Source: Streptomyces eurocidicus
Lineage (GTDB): Bacteria > Actinomycetota > Actinomycetes > Streptomycetales > Streptomycetaceae
Reading direction: 5' to 3'
Length of the DNA stretch: 64,000 nt
Assembly: GCF_002891295.1 (NCBI RefSeq)
Contig: NZ_LGUI01000005.1
Coordinates: forward strand, 1-64,000
Shown here: piece after piece, positions 9,359 through 18,561 of the stretch
How the letters are laid out: the number at the start of each line of letters is the position of its first letter
How positions within the stretch are numbered: the first letter of the stretch is position 1
Program-made: the position numbers and the translations under genes
The notes under the pieces: generated by a model
What the model was told of the DNA's origin: nothing
The model's database searches: none
Seen by the model: the letters and a program-made list of their open reading frames with translations, nothing else

Positions 9359-10545
9359 ATGGCTGCGCCAGTCGGCGGGAAGTGCGAGCAGTGCCTTCTC
9401 GCGCTTGTCTGTCTCCATGCTGGGGAGTTCGGTGACGTCGCCGGCGGAGAGGTAGAGGGTGCCGCGTTCGAGGAAGGGCAGGGGCAGGGGCAGGTAGCCG
9501 GCGCGTGCTCCGTCATGGGAGGCGGCCGGGTAGCTGTGCACGGTCGTCTGCCGGCCGGTGGCGGGGTCGAATTTGACCAGGGCGCTGGGAGCGTATGGTC
9601 CTGCGGAGCTGTAGGCGAGGACGTCAGGGTCGTTGGCGACCACGGTGCTGAATGCCTGCGACTTTTCGGGGGTGGGGTTCTGCTCCCAGAGCATTTTCCT
9701 GTCTCCCCGCCCCAGGCGATCATCTTGTTGCTGCCCTTGGAGTCGGATTCCTTCTTGTCCGCGACGATGAAGATGTTCCGGCCCTTGATCTGCACCTCAG
9801 ACAACGGGCTGCCGTCGCCCTCGTTGTGGAGGTACGCGCCGTCAGTGGCGGGGGCGAGGCGGGTGCGCAGGCGGCCGTTGTCGTCGATGACGAGCGGCTC
9901 CAGGCCGCCGGAGAAGGAGTTCGCGGTGGAGTCGTGGACGATGACCGGGCTGGTGGAGAGGATTCTCGCGAGCAGGCCGCCCCGTTCGCTGAGCCGGTAG
10001 GTCCACTTCGCGTGGCCGGTGGCGGTGTCGACGGCGGCGACGTCGTAGTCCTGGTTGAAGTCCCCCACGTTGCAGTGCTGGATCCGGATCAGCTGGCGGC
10101 CGCCGGTGTACTCCTGCCTCCCGGCAGACGTCCCGGGGGGGATTTCAGGTCGAAAGCAGTGGGGCTGGTGTCCTTCCACAACTCTTTCCCGTCGCTGACG
10201 CGGTAGGCGGTGGCCAGGTGTTTCTCGGCGGAGACGACGACGGTGTCCCCGGAGCGGGCGATGCGAGTGCCGCCGCTGGGCGCCCATTCATCAGCGTCGA
10301 TCTGGTGCTGCCACAGGGGCTTTCCGGAGGTGAGGTCGACGGCGTAGAAGGTGTGGCAGTCCTCTCCGTTGCCGTAGGCCAGGACCGCGATGTTGCTGGT
10401 GGCATCGGTGGACGCCTGGCACATGACCGTCCCTGACCCGGGGGTGGGGGCGTCCCACAGACGGGTGCCGTCGCGCCGGTCGAGGGCCACGATCTCGTCC
10501 GCCTGTGCCTTGACCACCGCCCGGTCGGTGAACCAGATGCCGCGG
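9357..10545 (-). pseudogene. PQQ-like beta-propeller protein, 5'-truncated and frameshifted
   Basis: Read on the minus strand, the blocks are typical of PQQ_2/BamB-like repeat proteins: DEIVALDRRDGTRLWDAPTP, FYAVDLTSGKPLWQHQID, AYRVSDGKELWKD, VAAVDTATGHAKWTYRL and LVKFDPATGRQTTVHSYP. The W-rich repeats are about 40-45 residues apart. Frame changes are needed near 10140 and 9695. The 5' part is missing because the frame abuts an IS5-type transposase fragment at 10546. Relatives in Streptomyces are often membrane- or kinase-linked, and that part is gone here. Confidence 0.65.
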
Positions 10546-10914
10546 CCCCTTTGAGGTGGAGGACGGGGGCGGGTCGGTGCGGGCGCCGGCCGCATGCTGG
10601 TGTGCGCGGACGATGGTGAAGTCGACCGAGATGTCCCAGTCGATCTCCCCAGCCGCGTCGGCTTCGGCCTGGACCTGCTGGAGCAGACGTTCCCAGGTGC
10701 CATCGGCCGACCACAGCCGGTGGCGTTCGTAGATGGTCTTCCACAGACCGAACCGCTCTGGCAGATCGCGCCGCTGCTCTCCGGTCCGCACCCGGTGCAA
10801 AATCCCGTCAATCACCTGCCGATGGTCCCGCCACCTGCCGCAACGCCTGTTGCTGACCGGCAGGAACGGCCGCAGCCGTTCCCACTCGGCATCAGTCAGA
10901 TCACCCCGCCCCAT
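10546..10914 (-). pseudogene. N-terminal part of an IS5-family transposase
   Basis: About 123 residues remain. They start MGRGDLTDAEWERLRPFLPV and include the DUF4096 helix region, then RTGEQRRDLPERFGLWKTIY and DISVDFTIVRAHQHAAGA. The last is the first catalytic Asp region of IS5 transposases. The coding frame stops being transposase at 10546, where PQQ-propeller sequence begins, so the second half of the element is lost. It differs from the two full IS427-type copies in the window. Confidence 0.75.
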
Positions 10915-11030
10915 ACCCCTACTCAACGAGCAGCCCATGCTGGAGTACGGGCGCTTACGCTCGGGGAATGGATCATAACGAGAAGATGGCGCATCTGGAG
11001 TGGTGGGCCAACCAGTCCACCTGCCTAGTA

Positions 11031-12251
11031 GTGCTCGATTCCTCAAAGGCGGTACTCGAAACGGCGCCGGAGCTGGCGTGTTGGTGGTGGAGGGCGGCCC
11101 CAGATCCAGGGTTTGGCGCGTGCGTTGAGCTGGGCGGTGGCGGCTCTCGTTGCGTGGTCGATTTCGTCGGGGTCGGCGAAGGGCTGTCCGGCCAGGGCCG
11201 CCTTGCGGAAGAGGCGCCACCAGCCTTCCTGAAGGTTGAGCCAGCACGCGCCGACCGGGATGAAGACGTGATGGATGCGGGGGTGGTCCTCCAGCCATTC
11301 GCGGGTGGCCTTGCTGTTATGGGAGGAGAGGTTGTCGGTGACGACCACGATGTCACCCGTGAGATTGGCGTCCTCCAGCAGTTGGAGGAACTTCTGGTAG
11401 TTGACGCTGTTGCGGAAGGCCGCGGGCATGGTGATCTCCTGGCCGTCGGCCGGCCGCAGGCCGCCGCAGACCCAGGTCTTCTCCGGCCTGCGGCTGTAGT
11501 CGAGCTCGGCCTTGACGCGGTGGCCGTCCGGTAACCAGCCCGGTGCGGGCGGGAAGGTGCGCGGGATGACGGGGCCGAGCTCGTCCGCGCAGATCACCGT
11601 GGCACCCTCCGGCGGGTCCGTGTACAGGCCGACGATCCGGGTCCTTTTGGGGAGAACTCCGGATCACGGCTGGTGATCCAGGAACGGGTACGACGCCAGC
11701 GGACACCCTCGGCCAGCAGGATCCTGCGGACCTGGGAGCGCTGGATGTCGATACCCTGGCGCCGGGCCGCCTCGGTGAGAGTGTCCAGGGCCCACTCGCC
11801 CGGGGCTCACTCGTCCTCGACCGCCAGGTCACCCCAAGGCTCCCTCACCAGCCGGCCCGGAGGGTCACAGCGGGCCAGCTCGATGATCCGCGAGCGTTCG
11901 GCCTCGGTGATACGCCTTTTGCGGCCGCATCCGGGGCAGTCTCCGAGCCCTTCCAAGCCCTGGACGCTGAACCGGTGCAGCCACTTGCGCACCGTCTTGT
12001 GATGACACCCGAGCCGGGACGCTAGGGCAGGGACACGGTGCCCTTCCCCGCTCAGCACGACGATCCTCACCCACAGGATCCAGTCCGCCGGAGCATGCCG
12101 GGCACCGGCCAGCCTCCGGACTTCCCCCTCCTCGACCACATCCGACGCCGGACGGGCCAACAACAGCTTCGGCACAGCAACTCGCCCCCGAGAAGCCCGG
12201 ACCGACACCCCCACACCTCTACATCTACCCCGCCAAAACGGAATCGAGCAC
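11031..12251 (-). mobile_element. IS630-family insertion sequence
   Basis: The ends carry a perfect inverted repeat, GTGCTCGATTCC at 11031-11042 and GGAATCGAGCAC at 12240-12251. TA lies directly outside both ends (11029-11030 and 12252-12253), the target duplication expected for IS630/Tc1-type elements. Length is 1,221 bp. The single transposase is on the minus strand and broken. The right-hand TA is also the left target duplication of the next element at 12254. Confidence 0.85.
11043..12214 (-). pseudogene. IS630-family transposase with stop and frameshift
   Basis: The N-terminal part holds helix-turn-helix text (LASRLGCHHKTVRKWLHRF; WVRIVVLSGEGHRVPALASR). The C-terminal part is the DDE endonuclease: ICADELGP (first Asp), VVVTDNLSSHNS (second Asp), PVGACWLNLQEGWW (E-region). 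Two lesions interrupt it. TGA at 11807-11809 lies in the right frame, and a one-base shift in CCCCAAAAGG lies near 11650. Some IS630 elements use frameshifting at A runs, so the second lesion could be functional, but the TGA could not. Possibly a defective copy. Confidence 0.75.
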
Positions 12252-12327
12252 TAGGGCGTGTATCGGATTGTGATCAGTTTGTTCGATTCGACCTCATGGT
12301 GGGTCCTGGTCCGGTAGACCGTCATAT

Positions 12328-12822
12328 GTGACGAGAGCGCAACTGACGGATGTGGAGTGGGAGTTCATCGAGCCCTTCCTGCCGGTAGGCAGGTTCGGGC
12401 CTTACCCCGAGCGGTTGCGGCAGCAGTTCGAGGGCGTGATCTGGCGGTTTCGTACGGGTGGGCAGTGGCGGGAGATGCCGTCCGAGTTCGGCGCCTGGCC
12501 GACTGTCCACAACCGCTTCCGTCAGTGGAGGGACGCCGGTGTCTTCGAAGCCCTGCTGGAGGCCTCGATCGCACAGGCGGCGAGGCGGGGTGAGGTGGAC
12601 GTGTCCCTGGTCAGCGTGGACTCCACCACGGTCAGGGCTCACCACGACGCCGCCGGGATGCATCTGGACCCCGGCGTCCTTGCCGCCCTGGAGAAAGCCT
12701 CAGCCGAAGAGGGGAAGGCCCGGCAAAAGGGGGTGGCCCGGAAGAACAAGACGGACACGGTGGAGATGGCCTCGAGCGGGAGGCACGACGCCGCATCCGG
12801 CGCCGTCACCAGGTCCGTTTGA
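12328..12822 (+). CDS. IS427-type transposase, first ORF (OrfA)
   Basis: 164 residues from GTG 12328. The DUF4096 N-terminal domain (LTDVEWEFIEPFLPVGR; WREMPSEFGAWPTVHNRFRQW) is followed by the first DDE Asp region, VSLVSVDSTTVRAHHDAAG. It ends ...SGAVTRSV at TGA 12820-12822, just where related one-ORF transposases read TRSGLKAALLGRS. The second ORF continues the domain in the -1 frame. A full enzyme therefore needs a frameshift at GTTTGA or an in trans assembly. Confidence 0.85.
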   Translation: MTRAQLTDVEWEFIEPFLPVGRFGPYPERLRQQFEGVIWRFRTGGQWREMPSEFGAWPTVHNRFRQWRDAGVFEALLEASIAQAARRGEVDVSLVSVDSTTVRAHHDAAGMHLDPGVLAALEKASAEEGKARQKGVARKNKTDTVEMASSGRHDAASGAVTRSV

Positions 12823-13328
12823 AAGCCGCCCTGCTCGGACGTTCCAGAGGCGGCCAGACCAGCAAGATCCACCTCGCCAGCGATCGAAAGTGCCGCCCGC
12901 TGGCCATCGTGCTGACCGCGGGACAGGCCGCCGACAGCCCGCAGTTCATCCCCGTGCTGAAGAAGGTACGCATCCGGCAGAGCATCGGCCGCCCTCGCAC
13001 CCGGCCTGACGCGGTCGCCGCGGACAAGGCCTACTCCTCCCGCGGCAACCGCGCTCATCTGCGGAAACGACGCATCAAAGCAGTCATCCCAGAGAAGAAG
13101 GACCAGGCCGCCAACCGGAAGAAGAAAGGCAGCACCGGCGGCCGGCCCGTCAGCTTCGACCCCGATCTCTACAAAGAACGCAACACCGTCGAGCGTCTGA
13201 TCAACAAAATGAAGGCCTGGCGAGGCATCGCCACTCGATACGACCAAACCCCGGCAAGCTACCTCGCCGGCCTCCACCTCCGTGCCGCGATGATCTGGAT
13301 CAAAGACCTCACCCGCAGCACCTCTTGA
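12819..13328 (+). CDS. IS427-type transposase, second ORF (OrfB)
   Basis: 169 residues if started at TTG 12819, which overlaps the OrfA stop (TTGA). It carries the remaining DDE domain: GRSRGGQTSKIHLASDRKC, ADKAYSSRGNRAHLRKR (second Asp), and the C-terminal YKERNTVERLINKMKAWRGIATRYD with the catalytic Glu. The same junction is present in both copies, so it predates or permits transposition. Confidence 0.85.
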   Translation: MKAALLGRSRGGQTSKIHLASDRKCRPLAIVLTAGQAADSPQFIPVLKKVRIRQSIGRPRTRPDAVAADKAYSSRGNRAHLRKRRIKAVIPEKKDQAANRKKKGSTGGRPVSFDPDLYKERNTVERLINKMKAWRGIATRYDQTPASYLAGLHLRAAMIWIKDLTRSTS

Positions 13329-13412
13329 TCACAACCCAATACGTTCCCTAGACGCGCCCAGCGACCTCGGCCCGGTTTCCCCAGCACAGGCCGCCACGGG
13401 AATACTGAGTAC

Positions 13413-13919
13413 ATGGCCGTGACACAACAACTCGCCCGAGTGAGCGGGGCATACATCACTCGGTGCCGCGCTTCGGCAGCAGTCAGCCCAGACGCTGATC
13501 CCGAGTGGGACCCGCCTGCCGAGGATTGGATCGACCTCGACTGGTCCCCGCGCTTTCTCCGCGATGCCTGCGAGCTCGCAGGGGTGGATTCGCCCACGTT
13601 GGAGGCCCTCAACTATGCGCTGAACGGTGATGCGAGCGTCGACGTGTCGGTGCTGAGCCATCCGGAAGCAACAGGTGGCTTCGGGCCCACTCCCACGGCT
13701 CTCACGCCGGCCTCCGTGGCCGACGTCGCAGCGAAACTTGCTGGGCTGGACTGGGACAGGGTGATGGCCGAGATTCCGGCAGACTGCCGCGAAACCATCG
13801 CTGGCGGCGACTTCAGCGGTGACCCATTGGCCTACCTGACGACCCACTTCATGGCGCTGAGGGACTTCTACGTGGAGGCCGCACAACGAGGGCTGTTCGT
13901 CGTTTCGTGGTGGGACTGA
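13413..13919 (+). CDS. DUF1877-family protein
   Basis: 168 residues, soluble, no signal peptide or membrane segment. The N-terminal region (RVSGAYITRCRAS) and the end ALRDFYVEAAQRGLFVVSWWD match the DUF1877 (YfbM-like) pattern, which typically closes with FYxxAAxxGxxVLxW. The central part has the family's long acidic loops (DPEWDPPAEDWIDLDWSP). The start overlaps the stop of the IS-split short ORF (ATGGCCGTGA), suggesting it was the second gene of a coupled pair. Any promoter upstream is now replaced by the insertion sequences. The family's biochemical role is unknown. Confidence 0.75.
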   Translation: MAVTQQLARVSGAYITRCRASAAVSPDADPEWDPPAEDWIDLDWSPRFLRDACELAGVDSPTLEALNYALNGDASVDVSVLSHPEATGGFGPTPTALTPASVADVAAKLAGLDWDRVMAEIPADCRETIAGGDFSGDPLAYLTTHFMALRDFYVEAAQRGLFVVSWWD

Positions 13920-14006
13920 AGGAGATTCCTCGTAGTTCAGAGAAGGTGCGATGAGTGCCCATTCTTCGTCGGTGGTGTCGGAAGGATAGCGGAATGCGCG
14001 CATAGA

Positions 14007-14071
14007 GAAGGAGAAGGGGCCGGTCCCGGGGATGCGGCCGACGGGCCGGGACCGGCCCCTCCTTCTCCTTC
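14007..14071. terminator. Long bidirectional hairpin terminator
   Basis: GAAGGAGAAGGGGCCGGTCC is mirrored by GGACCGGCCCCTCCTTCTCC with two extra bases in the right arm. The stem is over 20 bp. It lies between the convergent DUF1877 gene and the minus-strand gene ending at 14097, and would stop both. Confidence 0.75.
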
Positions 14072-14096
14072 GTGGTGGTGCGGTCCGCCGCTTCGG

Positions 14097-14504
14097 CTAC
14101 TGGATCTGCGGGCGGGCGATCATGTCCAGTGCGCTTTGGACCGCGTTCATCTGGGCGACGACGCACTTCACCCAGCGGCTCTTGGGAAAGAGCTTGGCGT
14201 GCGGTGCCAGGACACCGGTGATGACCCGACTGATCTGCGTGAACTTCACGTCAGCCCACTGCTGTTCCCACTCCTCCAGCGCGTCGAGGTCCAGGCAGAA
14301 GTGGTAGCCGTGCTCACCCGACCACACCAGCGGCGGCCAGTCCTTCTCCCCGGCCAGTTCACGGAAGGCGGCCAGCCCGCGGACCAGCTGGGACCCGGGC
14401 AACTCGGTGACCGCCATCAGCCGGGGCTTCTTCAGGCCGGCCGGGGTTTCGACTGCCCAAGACAAGCCCAAGCGCCTACCGGAGGCCCAGCCACCCACCC
14501 CGCT
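14097..14504 (-). pseudogene. C-terminal part of an unknown protein, cut by ISAzo13-type element
   Basis: The minus frame ends ...QSALDMIARPQIQ at 14097 and contains PPLVWSGEHGYHFCLDLDAL, EEWEQQWADVKFTQISRVIT and FPKSRWVKCVVAQMNAVQ. Codon use is good. The frame runs upstream into the insertion sequence at 14508, so its start is lost. I do not recognise the family; it has no membrane segment or obvious catalytic motif. Confidence 0.55.
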
Positions 14505-14507
14505 TAA

Positions 14508-16261
14508 GGGATCGCAGAGAATCAACGTGTTGCTTTCCTCTCTGACGCTCGTTGATGTGGTATGGGCATATCGAAGTCGGTGCACGAGCAACTCGCGGTG
14601 AGGTTCGCGGTGTTGTTCCCGCACCTGGATGAACGGCAGCGTCGGTTGGTGATGGGGGCCGAGGCCCGCATCCTGGGACATGGTGGGATCCGGGCTGTTG
14701 CCCGGGCCGCTCAGGCCAGCGAAGCCACTGTCCGCAAAGGCGTTGTCGAGCTCGAGGCCGGGGAAGCCCCGCTGGGCCGAGTCCGCCGGCCAGGCGGAGG
14801 CAGGAAGAAGGCCGCCGAGCTGGACGCGGGCTTGCGGCCCGCACTGCTTGCCCTGGTCGAGCCCGATATGCGGGGCGATCCGATGTCGCCTCTACGTTGG
14901 ACGGTGAAGTCGACCAGAACACTCGCCGCCGAACTCACCCGCCAGGGGCACCGTGTCTCGGCCGACACCGTCGGCGACCTGCTGCGTGAGGAAGGCTTCA
15001 GTCTGCAGGCCAACGCCAAGACAATCGAAGGCCAGCAACATCCGGACCGCGATGCCCAGTTCCGTTACCTCAACGAGCGAGCCCGCGATCACCGGGACGC
15101 AGGAGACCCGGTGATCAGTGTGGACACCAAGAAGAAGGAGTTGGTCGGCGACTACAAGAACACCGCGGGAGTGGCAGCCCATGGGCGAACCGGTAAAGGT
15201 CAAAACCCATGACTTCCCCGGTCAGGCTGACAAGGCAATCCCCTACGGCATCTATGACACGGTCGCGAACACCGGCTGGGTCAACGTCGGTACTGACCAC
15301 GACACCGCTGCCTTCGCCGTCGCCTCCATCCGCCGCTGGTGGCAGGCCCGCGGCCGGCACGACTACCCACGGGCCCGGCGATTGCTGATCACCGCCGATG
15401 CCGGGGTTCCAACGGTTACCGCACCCGCGGCTGGAAGACTCAGCTGGCCGCCCTCGCCGCCGAAACCAACCTTGAGATCACCGTGTGCCACCTGCCACCC
15501 GGGACATCGAAGTGGAACAAGATTGAGCACCGGCTCTTCTCCCACATCACCATGAACTGGCGTGGCAGACCCCTGACCAGCCACGAAGTCATTGTCCAGA
15601 GCATCGCCGCGACCACGACCCGCACCGGCCTGACAGTCCACGCCGAACTCGATACCAACCCCTACCCCACCGGCATCCAGGTCAGCGACGAGGCCATCGC
15701 CGCCCTGCCGATCACCCGGCACCGCTTCCACGGCGACTGGAACTACACCCTTCACCCCCAACCTCACGTGAACGAGACACCGGTCAACAGCACAGCGGAC
15801 CAGGCGCCGGCGAGCACACCACATCGCCTGACGCCGCATTCACTGCAGGCCCCGGAACTGACCGGAATGCCCCGCGAGCAGCTCAGTGAGCTGATCGACA
15901 CTCTGACGCCCCAGCTGGAACTGCAACGCGAGCGGACACTCCGCATCCGCCGAGGTCATGAGCGCCTGGTGGCCCCCGGCACAGGAGCCAAAGCCAAGCT
16001 CGCTCCAGCCGACCGGGTCCTGGCCACCGTGCTCCACCAGCGCAAGCTCGCCACCATGGACCTCCTCGGTCAGCTCTTCGGTGTCACCGCCATGACCATC
16101 AGCCGCGCAAACCAGGAAGTCCGCCCCCTCCTGGAAACGCACGGCCATCACATCAACGCCTCCACCGCCCGATTCCGCACACCCACCGACATCACGACGT
16201 TCCTCGCTTCCAGCCCCACCCAAGCCAAGATCAAGTAAGCATGTTGATTCTCTGCGATCCC
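14508..16261 (+). mobile_element. ISAzo13-family insertion sequence
   Basis: The ends GGGATCGCAGAGAATCAAC and GTTGATTCTCTGCGATCCC are perfect inverted repeats of 19 bp. Both are flanked by TAA (14505-14507 and 16262-16264), taken as a 3-bp target duplication. The element is 1,754 bp and encodes one transposase in broken frames. It truncates the minus-strand gene at 14097 and ends 85 bp before the oxidoreductase start at 16349, so it may have replaced that gene's upstream region. Confidence 0.85.
14562..16238 (+). pseudogene. ISAzo13-family transposase with two frameshifts
   Basis: The N-terminal part is MGISKSVHEQLAVRFAVLFP, an HTH region (IRAVARAAQASEATVRKGV) and ISVDTKKKELVGDYKN, the catalytic start of the DDE_Tnp_ISAZ013 fold. 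The frame shifts near 15165 into EWQPMGEPVKVKTHDFPGQ and IYDTVANTGWVNVGTDHDT. It shifts again near 15405 into NGYRTRGWKTQLAALA and CHLPPGTSKWNKIEHRLFS (E motif), ending at 16238. Both shifts look like loss of one G in a G run. The element is therefore either recently dead or mis-sequenced; the C-terminal HTH-like tail is intact. Confidence 0.8.
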
Positions 16262-16348
16262 TAAGTGACCCGCGTCACAGCCGACTCCTGTCAGCAATCG
16301 GGGCGCCGTCTCGTTCAAGGGGCACGCGAACGAGACAGGAGCCACGCT

Positions 16349-17539
16349 ATGAAGCACCGCATCGTCGTACTCGGCGCCGGATACGCCGGGGCCTTCGCCG
16401 CCGGAAACCTGGCCCGCCGGCTTTCCCCCGCCGACACCGAGATCACCGTCGTCAACGCCGTGCCCGACTTTGTTGAGCGGATGCGGCTCCACCAGCTCGC
16501 GGTCGGCCAGGACTTCGCGTTCCGCAAGCTCGCCGACGTATTCGCGGGCACCGGGGTGCACTTGCGCCTGGCGCGCGTCACCGGCGTCGACCCCGAGCGC
16601 AGGACCGTCGCCGTGACCGGCGAGGACGGCAACGGCGAGCTCGCGTACGACACGCTTCTCTACGCGCTCGGCAGCTCCGTAGCCCACCATGGCGTCCCCG
16701 GCGTGCCCGAGTATGCCTTCGATGTGACCGGCCTGCCCTCGGCGCTGCGTCTGCGCGAGCGCCTGGCCGGCCTGGGCGAGGGCGGCACCGTGCTGGTCGT
16801 CGGCGAGGGGCTGACCGGCATCGAGGCCGCCACCGAGTTCGCCGAGTCCCGGCCCGATCTCTCGGTCGTGCTCGCTGCCCGTGGCGAGCTGGGCGCCTGG
16901 CTCTCCCCGAAGGCCCGCCGTCACCTGCGCCAGGCCTTCGACCGGCTCGGCATCACCGTCCACGAGCACACCGGCATCGAGGCCGTCAAGCCGGCACGGG
17001 CGATCGCCGCCGACGGCAGGTCCATCCCGGCCGATGTGACGGTGTGGTCGGCCGGGTTCGCCGTGCACCCCATCGCGGCCGCCAGCGGCCTGGAGATAGC
17101 CGAGACCGGCCAGATCGTCGTCGACCGCACCATGCGCTCCGTCTCGCACCCGGACGTCTACGCCGCCGGTGACTGCGCCTACGCCATCGGCGAGAACGGC
17201 CGACCGCTGCCGATGTCCTGTGCCTCGGCCGGCTTCACCAACATGCAGGCGACCGCCGCCATCATCGCGCGCCTGACGGGCGGCAAGGTCCCGACCACCG
17301 GCCTGAAGTACTACGGCAACCACATCAGCCTCGGGCGGCGAGACGCGATCTTCCAGATGGTGGACGAGGACGTCCGGTCGAAGTCCTGGTACCTGGGCGG
17401 CCGGACCGCCGCGCGGCTCAAGTCGGGCGTCCTCAAGGGAGCCGGGTGGAGCATCGCCCACCCGACCTTCGGCATGCCGAAGCGCAAGCACCGCCTGGCC
17501 ACCACGCCCGACCAGCCCTGTGCGAAGGTCGCCGCATAG
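16349..17539 (+). CDS. NAD(P)/FAD-dependent oxidoreductase, NDH-2-like
   Basis: 396 residues from ATG 16349, with AGGAG 7 nt upstream. FAD motif GAGYAG is at residues 9-14. A second Rossmann motif, GEGLTG, lies at about 152-157 for NAD(P)H, and the C-terminal FAD contact is YAAGDCAY. This layout fits the pyridine nucleotide-disulphide oxidoreductase fold of type II NADH dehydrogenases and related flavoproteins. There is no redox CxxC. It is followed after 10 bp by an ECF41-type sigma factor; ECF41 genes are usually beside an oxidoreductase, carboxymuconolactone decarboxylase or epimerase gene and are thought to regulate it. The ISAzo13 element ends just upstream. Confidence 0.85.
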   Translation: MKHRIVVLGAGYAGAFAAGNLARRLSPADTEITVVNAVPDFVERMRLHQLAVGQDFAFRKLADVFAGTGVHLRLARVTGVDPERRTVAVTGEDGNGELAYDTLLYALGSSVAHHGVPGVPEYAFDVTGLPSALRLRERLAGLGEGGTVLVVGEGLTGIEAATEFAESRPDLSVVLAARGELGAWLSPKARRHLRQAFDRLGITVHEHTGIEAVKPARAIAADGRSIPADVTVWSAGFAVHPIAAASGLEIAETGQIVVDRTMRSVSHPDVYAAGDCAYAIGENGRPLPMSCASAGFTNMQATAAIIARLTGGKVPTTGLKYYGNHISLGRRDAIFQMVDEDVRSKSWYLGGRTAARLKSGVLKGAGWSIAHPTFGMPKRKHRLATTPDQPCAKVAA

Positions 17540-17549
17540 GCTGCTCCGC

Positions 17550-18488
17550 ATGGACAGTGCAGCCATCGATCGGTTCGAGGCCGGCCGGAGCCGGCTGGCC
17601 TCGCTCGCGTACCGTCTGCTCGGCTCGGCGGCCGACGCCGAGGATGCCGTGCAGGACGCGTTCTTGCGCTGGCAGGCCGCGGACCGGGAACGTATCGAGG
17701 TGCCGGAGGCCTGGCTGACCAAGGTCGTCACCAACCTCTGCCTCGACCGGCTCCGCTCGGCGCAGGCGCGCCATGAGCGCGCTGCCGGAGACTGGCTGCC
17801 CGAGCCGCTCCTCGAGGGCGACCCCATGCTCGGCCCTGCCGATACTTTCGAGCAGCGCGAATCGGTGTCCTTAGCCGTACTGACCCTCATGGAGCGCCTC
17901 TCGCCGGTCGAGCGGGCCGCTTACGTCCTGCGCGAGGCATTCTCGTACCCGCACGCCGAGATCGCCGGGATCCTCGACATCACCGAGTCCGCGAGCCAGC
18001 AGCATGTCCACCGGGCCCGACGCCGGGTCGCCGCCGAGCGCCGCGGCGGCGACGAGGTGGACCCCGCGTCCGCGCGCCGGATCACCGAGGAGTTCCTCGC
18101 CGCCGCCGTGTCGGGGCGCACCGAACGGCTGGTGGCAATGCTCACCGCCGACGTGATCGCGGTCTCGGACGGTGCCGGACTGGCCAGGCGGCTGCTACGG
18201 TACAGGACGCGCGAGCGTGTCGCCTCCTACGTGCGGGCCGGCTTCAAGCCCACTCCGGCGAAGCGACGGCTGGCCGGCGGCTCCCCTGCGTTCCACATCG
18301 CGCTGGTCAACGGCTCCCCGGCCGTCGTCGCCGTGGTCGACGACCGGGTCGTGGGCGCCGTGGCGTTCGAAGTCAGCGACGGCAAGGTCGCGTCCCTGCG
18401 CGGCATCGCCGCCGCGGACCGGCTCGCGCGCCTCAACGAGGCCTGGCGGCAGCACGAACCCGACGCGCCGGTCATCAACGCATGGTGA
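17550..18488 (+). CDS. ECF41-type RNA polymerase sigma factor (SigJ-like) with SnoaL-like C-terminal domain
   Basis: 312 residues from ATG 17550; a GTG 30 bp earlier overlaps the oxidoreductase stop and is less likely. Region sigma2 is RLASLAYRLLGSAADAEDAV with the QDAFLRW core-binding end. Sigma4 is LSPVERAAYVLREAFSYPHA followed by an HTH, IAGILDITESASQQHVHRAR. After about residue 180 comes a NTF2/SnoaL-like extension (ITEEFLAAAVSGRTERLVAM; VVAVVDDRVVGAVAFEV) that in ECF41 factors replaces an anti-sigma and tunes activity. A TTA leucine codon at 17871-17873 would make translation depend on the bldA tRNA in Streptomyces. It probably controls itself and the preceding oxidoreductase. Confidence 0.9.
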   Translation: MDSAAIDRFEAGRSRLASLAYRLLGSAADAEDAVQDAFLRWQAADRERIEVPEAWLTKVVTNLCLDRLRSAQARHERAAGDWLPEPLLEGDPMLGPADTFEQRESVSLAVLTLMERLSPVERAAYVLREAFSYPHAEIAGILDITESASQQHVHRARRRVAAERRGGDEVDPASARRITEEFLAAAVSGRTERLVAMLTADVIAVSDGAGLARRLLRYRTRERVASYVRAGFKPTPAKRRLAGGSPAFHIALVNGSPAVVAVVDDRVVGAVAFEVSDGKVASLRGIAAADRLARLNEAWRQHEPDAPVINAW

Positions 18489-18561
18489 CCAGAGCCACCG
18501 GAATCCAGTGACCTGAGCCGGAGCGAGGCGCCGGCGCAGCCATCAAAGCGCGCCGCGGAGA

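Larger units (their letters stand above)
12254..13348 (+). mobile_element. IS5-family (IS427-type) element, copy 1
   Basis: 1,095 bp, bounded by imperfect 23-bp inverted repeats. The left end is GGGCGTGTATCGGATTGTGA; the right end, reverse-complemented, is GGGAACGTATTGGGTTGTGA. TA flanks both sides. It appears identical over its full length to copy 2 at 30324-31418, exactly 18,070 bp away. It sits immediately beside the IS630 element and shares one TA with it. It encodes two overlapping transposase ORFs. Confidence 0.9.
10968..13422 (+). pseudogene. Short ORF split by two insertion sequences
   Basis: ATG 10968 (GGGGA just upstream) reads MDHNEKMAHLEWWANQSTCL and then meets the IS630 element. 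If IS630, the IS427-type element and the extra TA copies are removed, the frame continues across the joined TA. It then reads VDAPSDLGPVSPAQAATGIL, STWP and TGA 13420-13422. That stop overlaps the start of the DUF1877 gene (ATGGCCGTGA, 13413-13422). The restored ORF of about 44 codons would be translationally coupled to it. No family is recognised, so its status as a real gene is an inference from the clean rejoining. Confidence 0.45.

Noticed and set aside
16262..16348. ECF41-type promoter (GTCACA with a CGTC -10) before the oxidoreductase
   Set aside because: GTCACA is present near 16273, but no CGTC at the correct spacing was found.
16148..17890. A 580-codon minus-strand open frame
   Set aside because: Antisense to the oxidoreductase and sigma factor; no motif and GC-driven composition.
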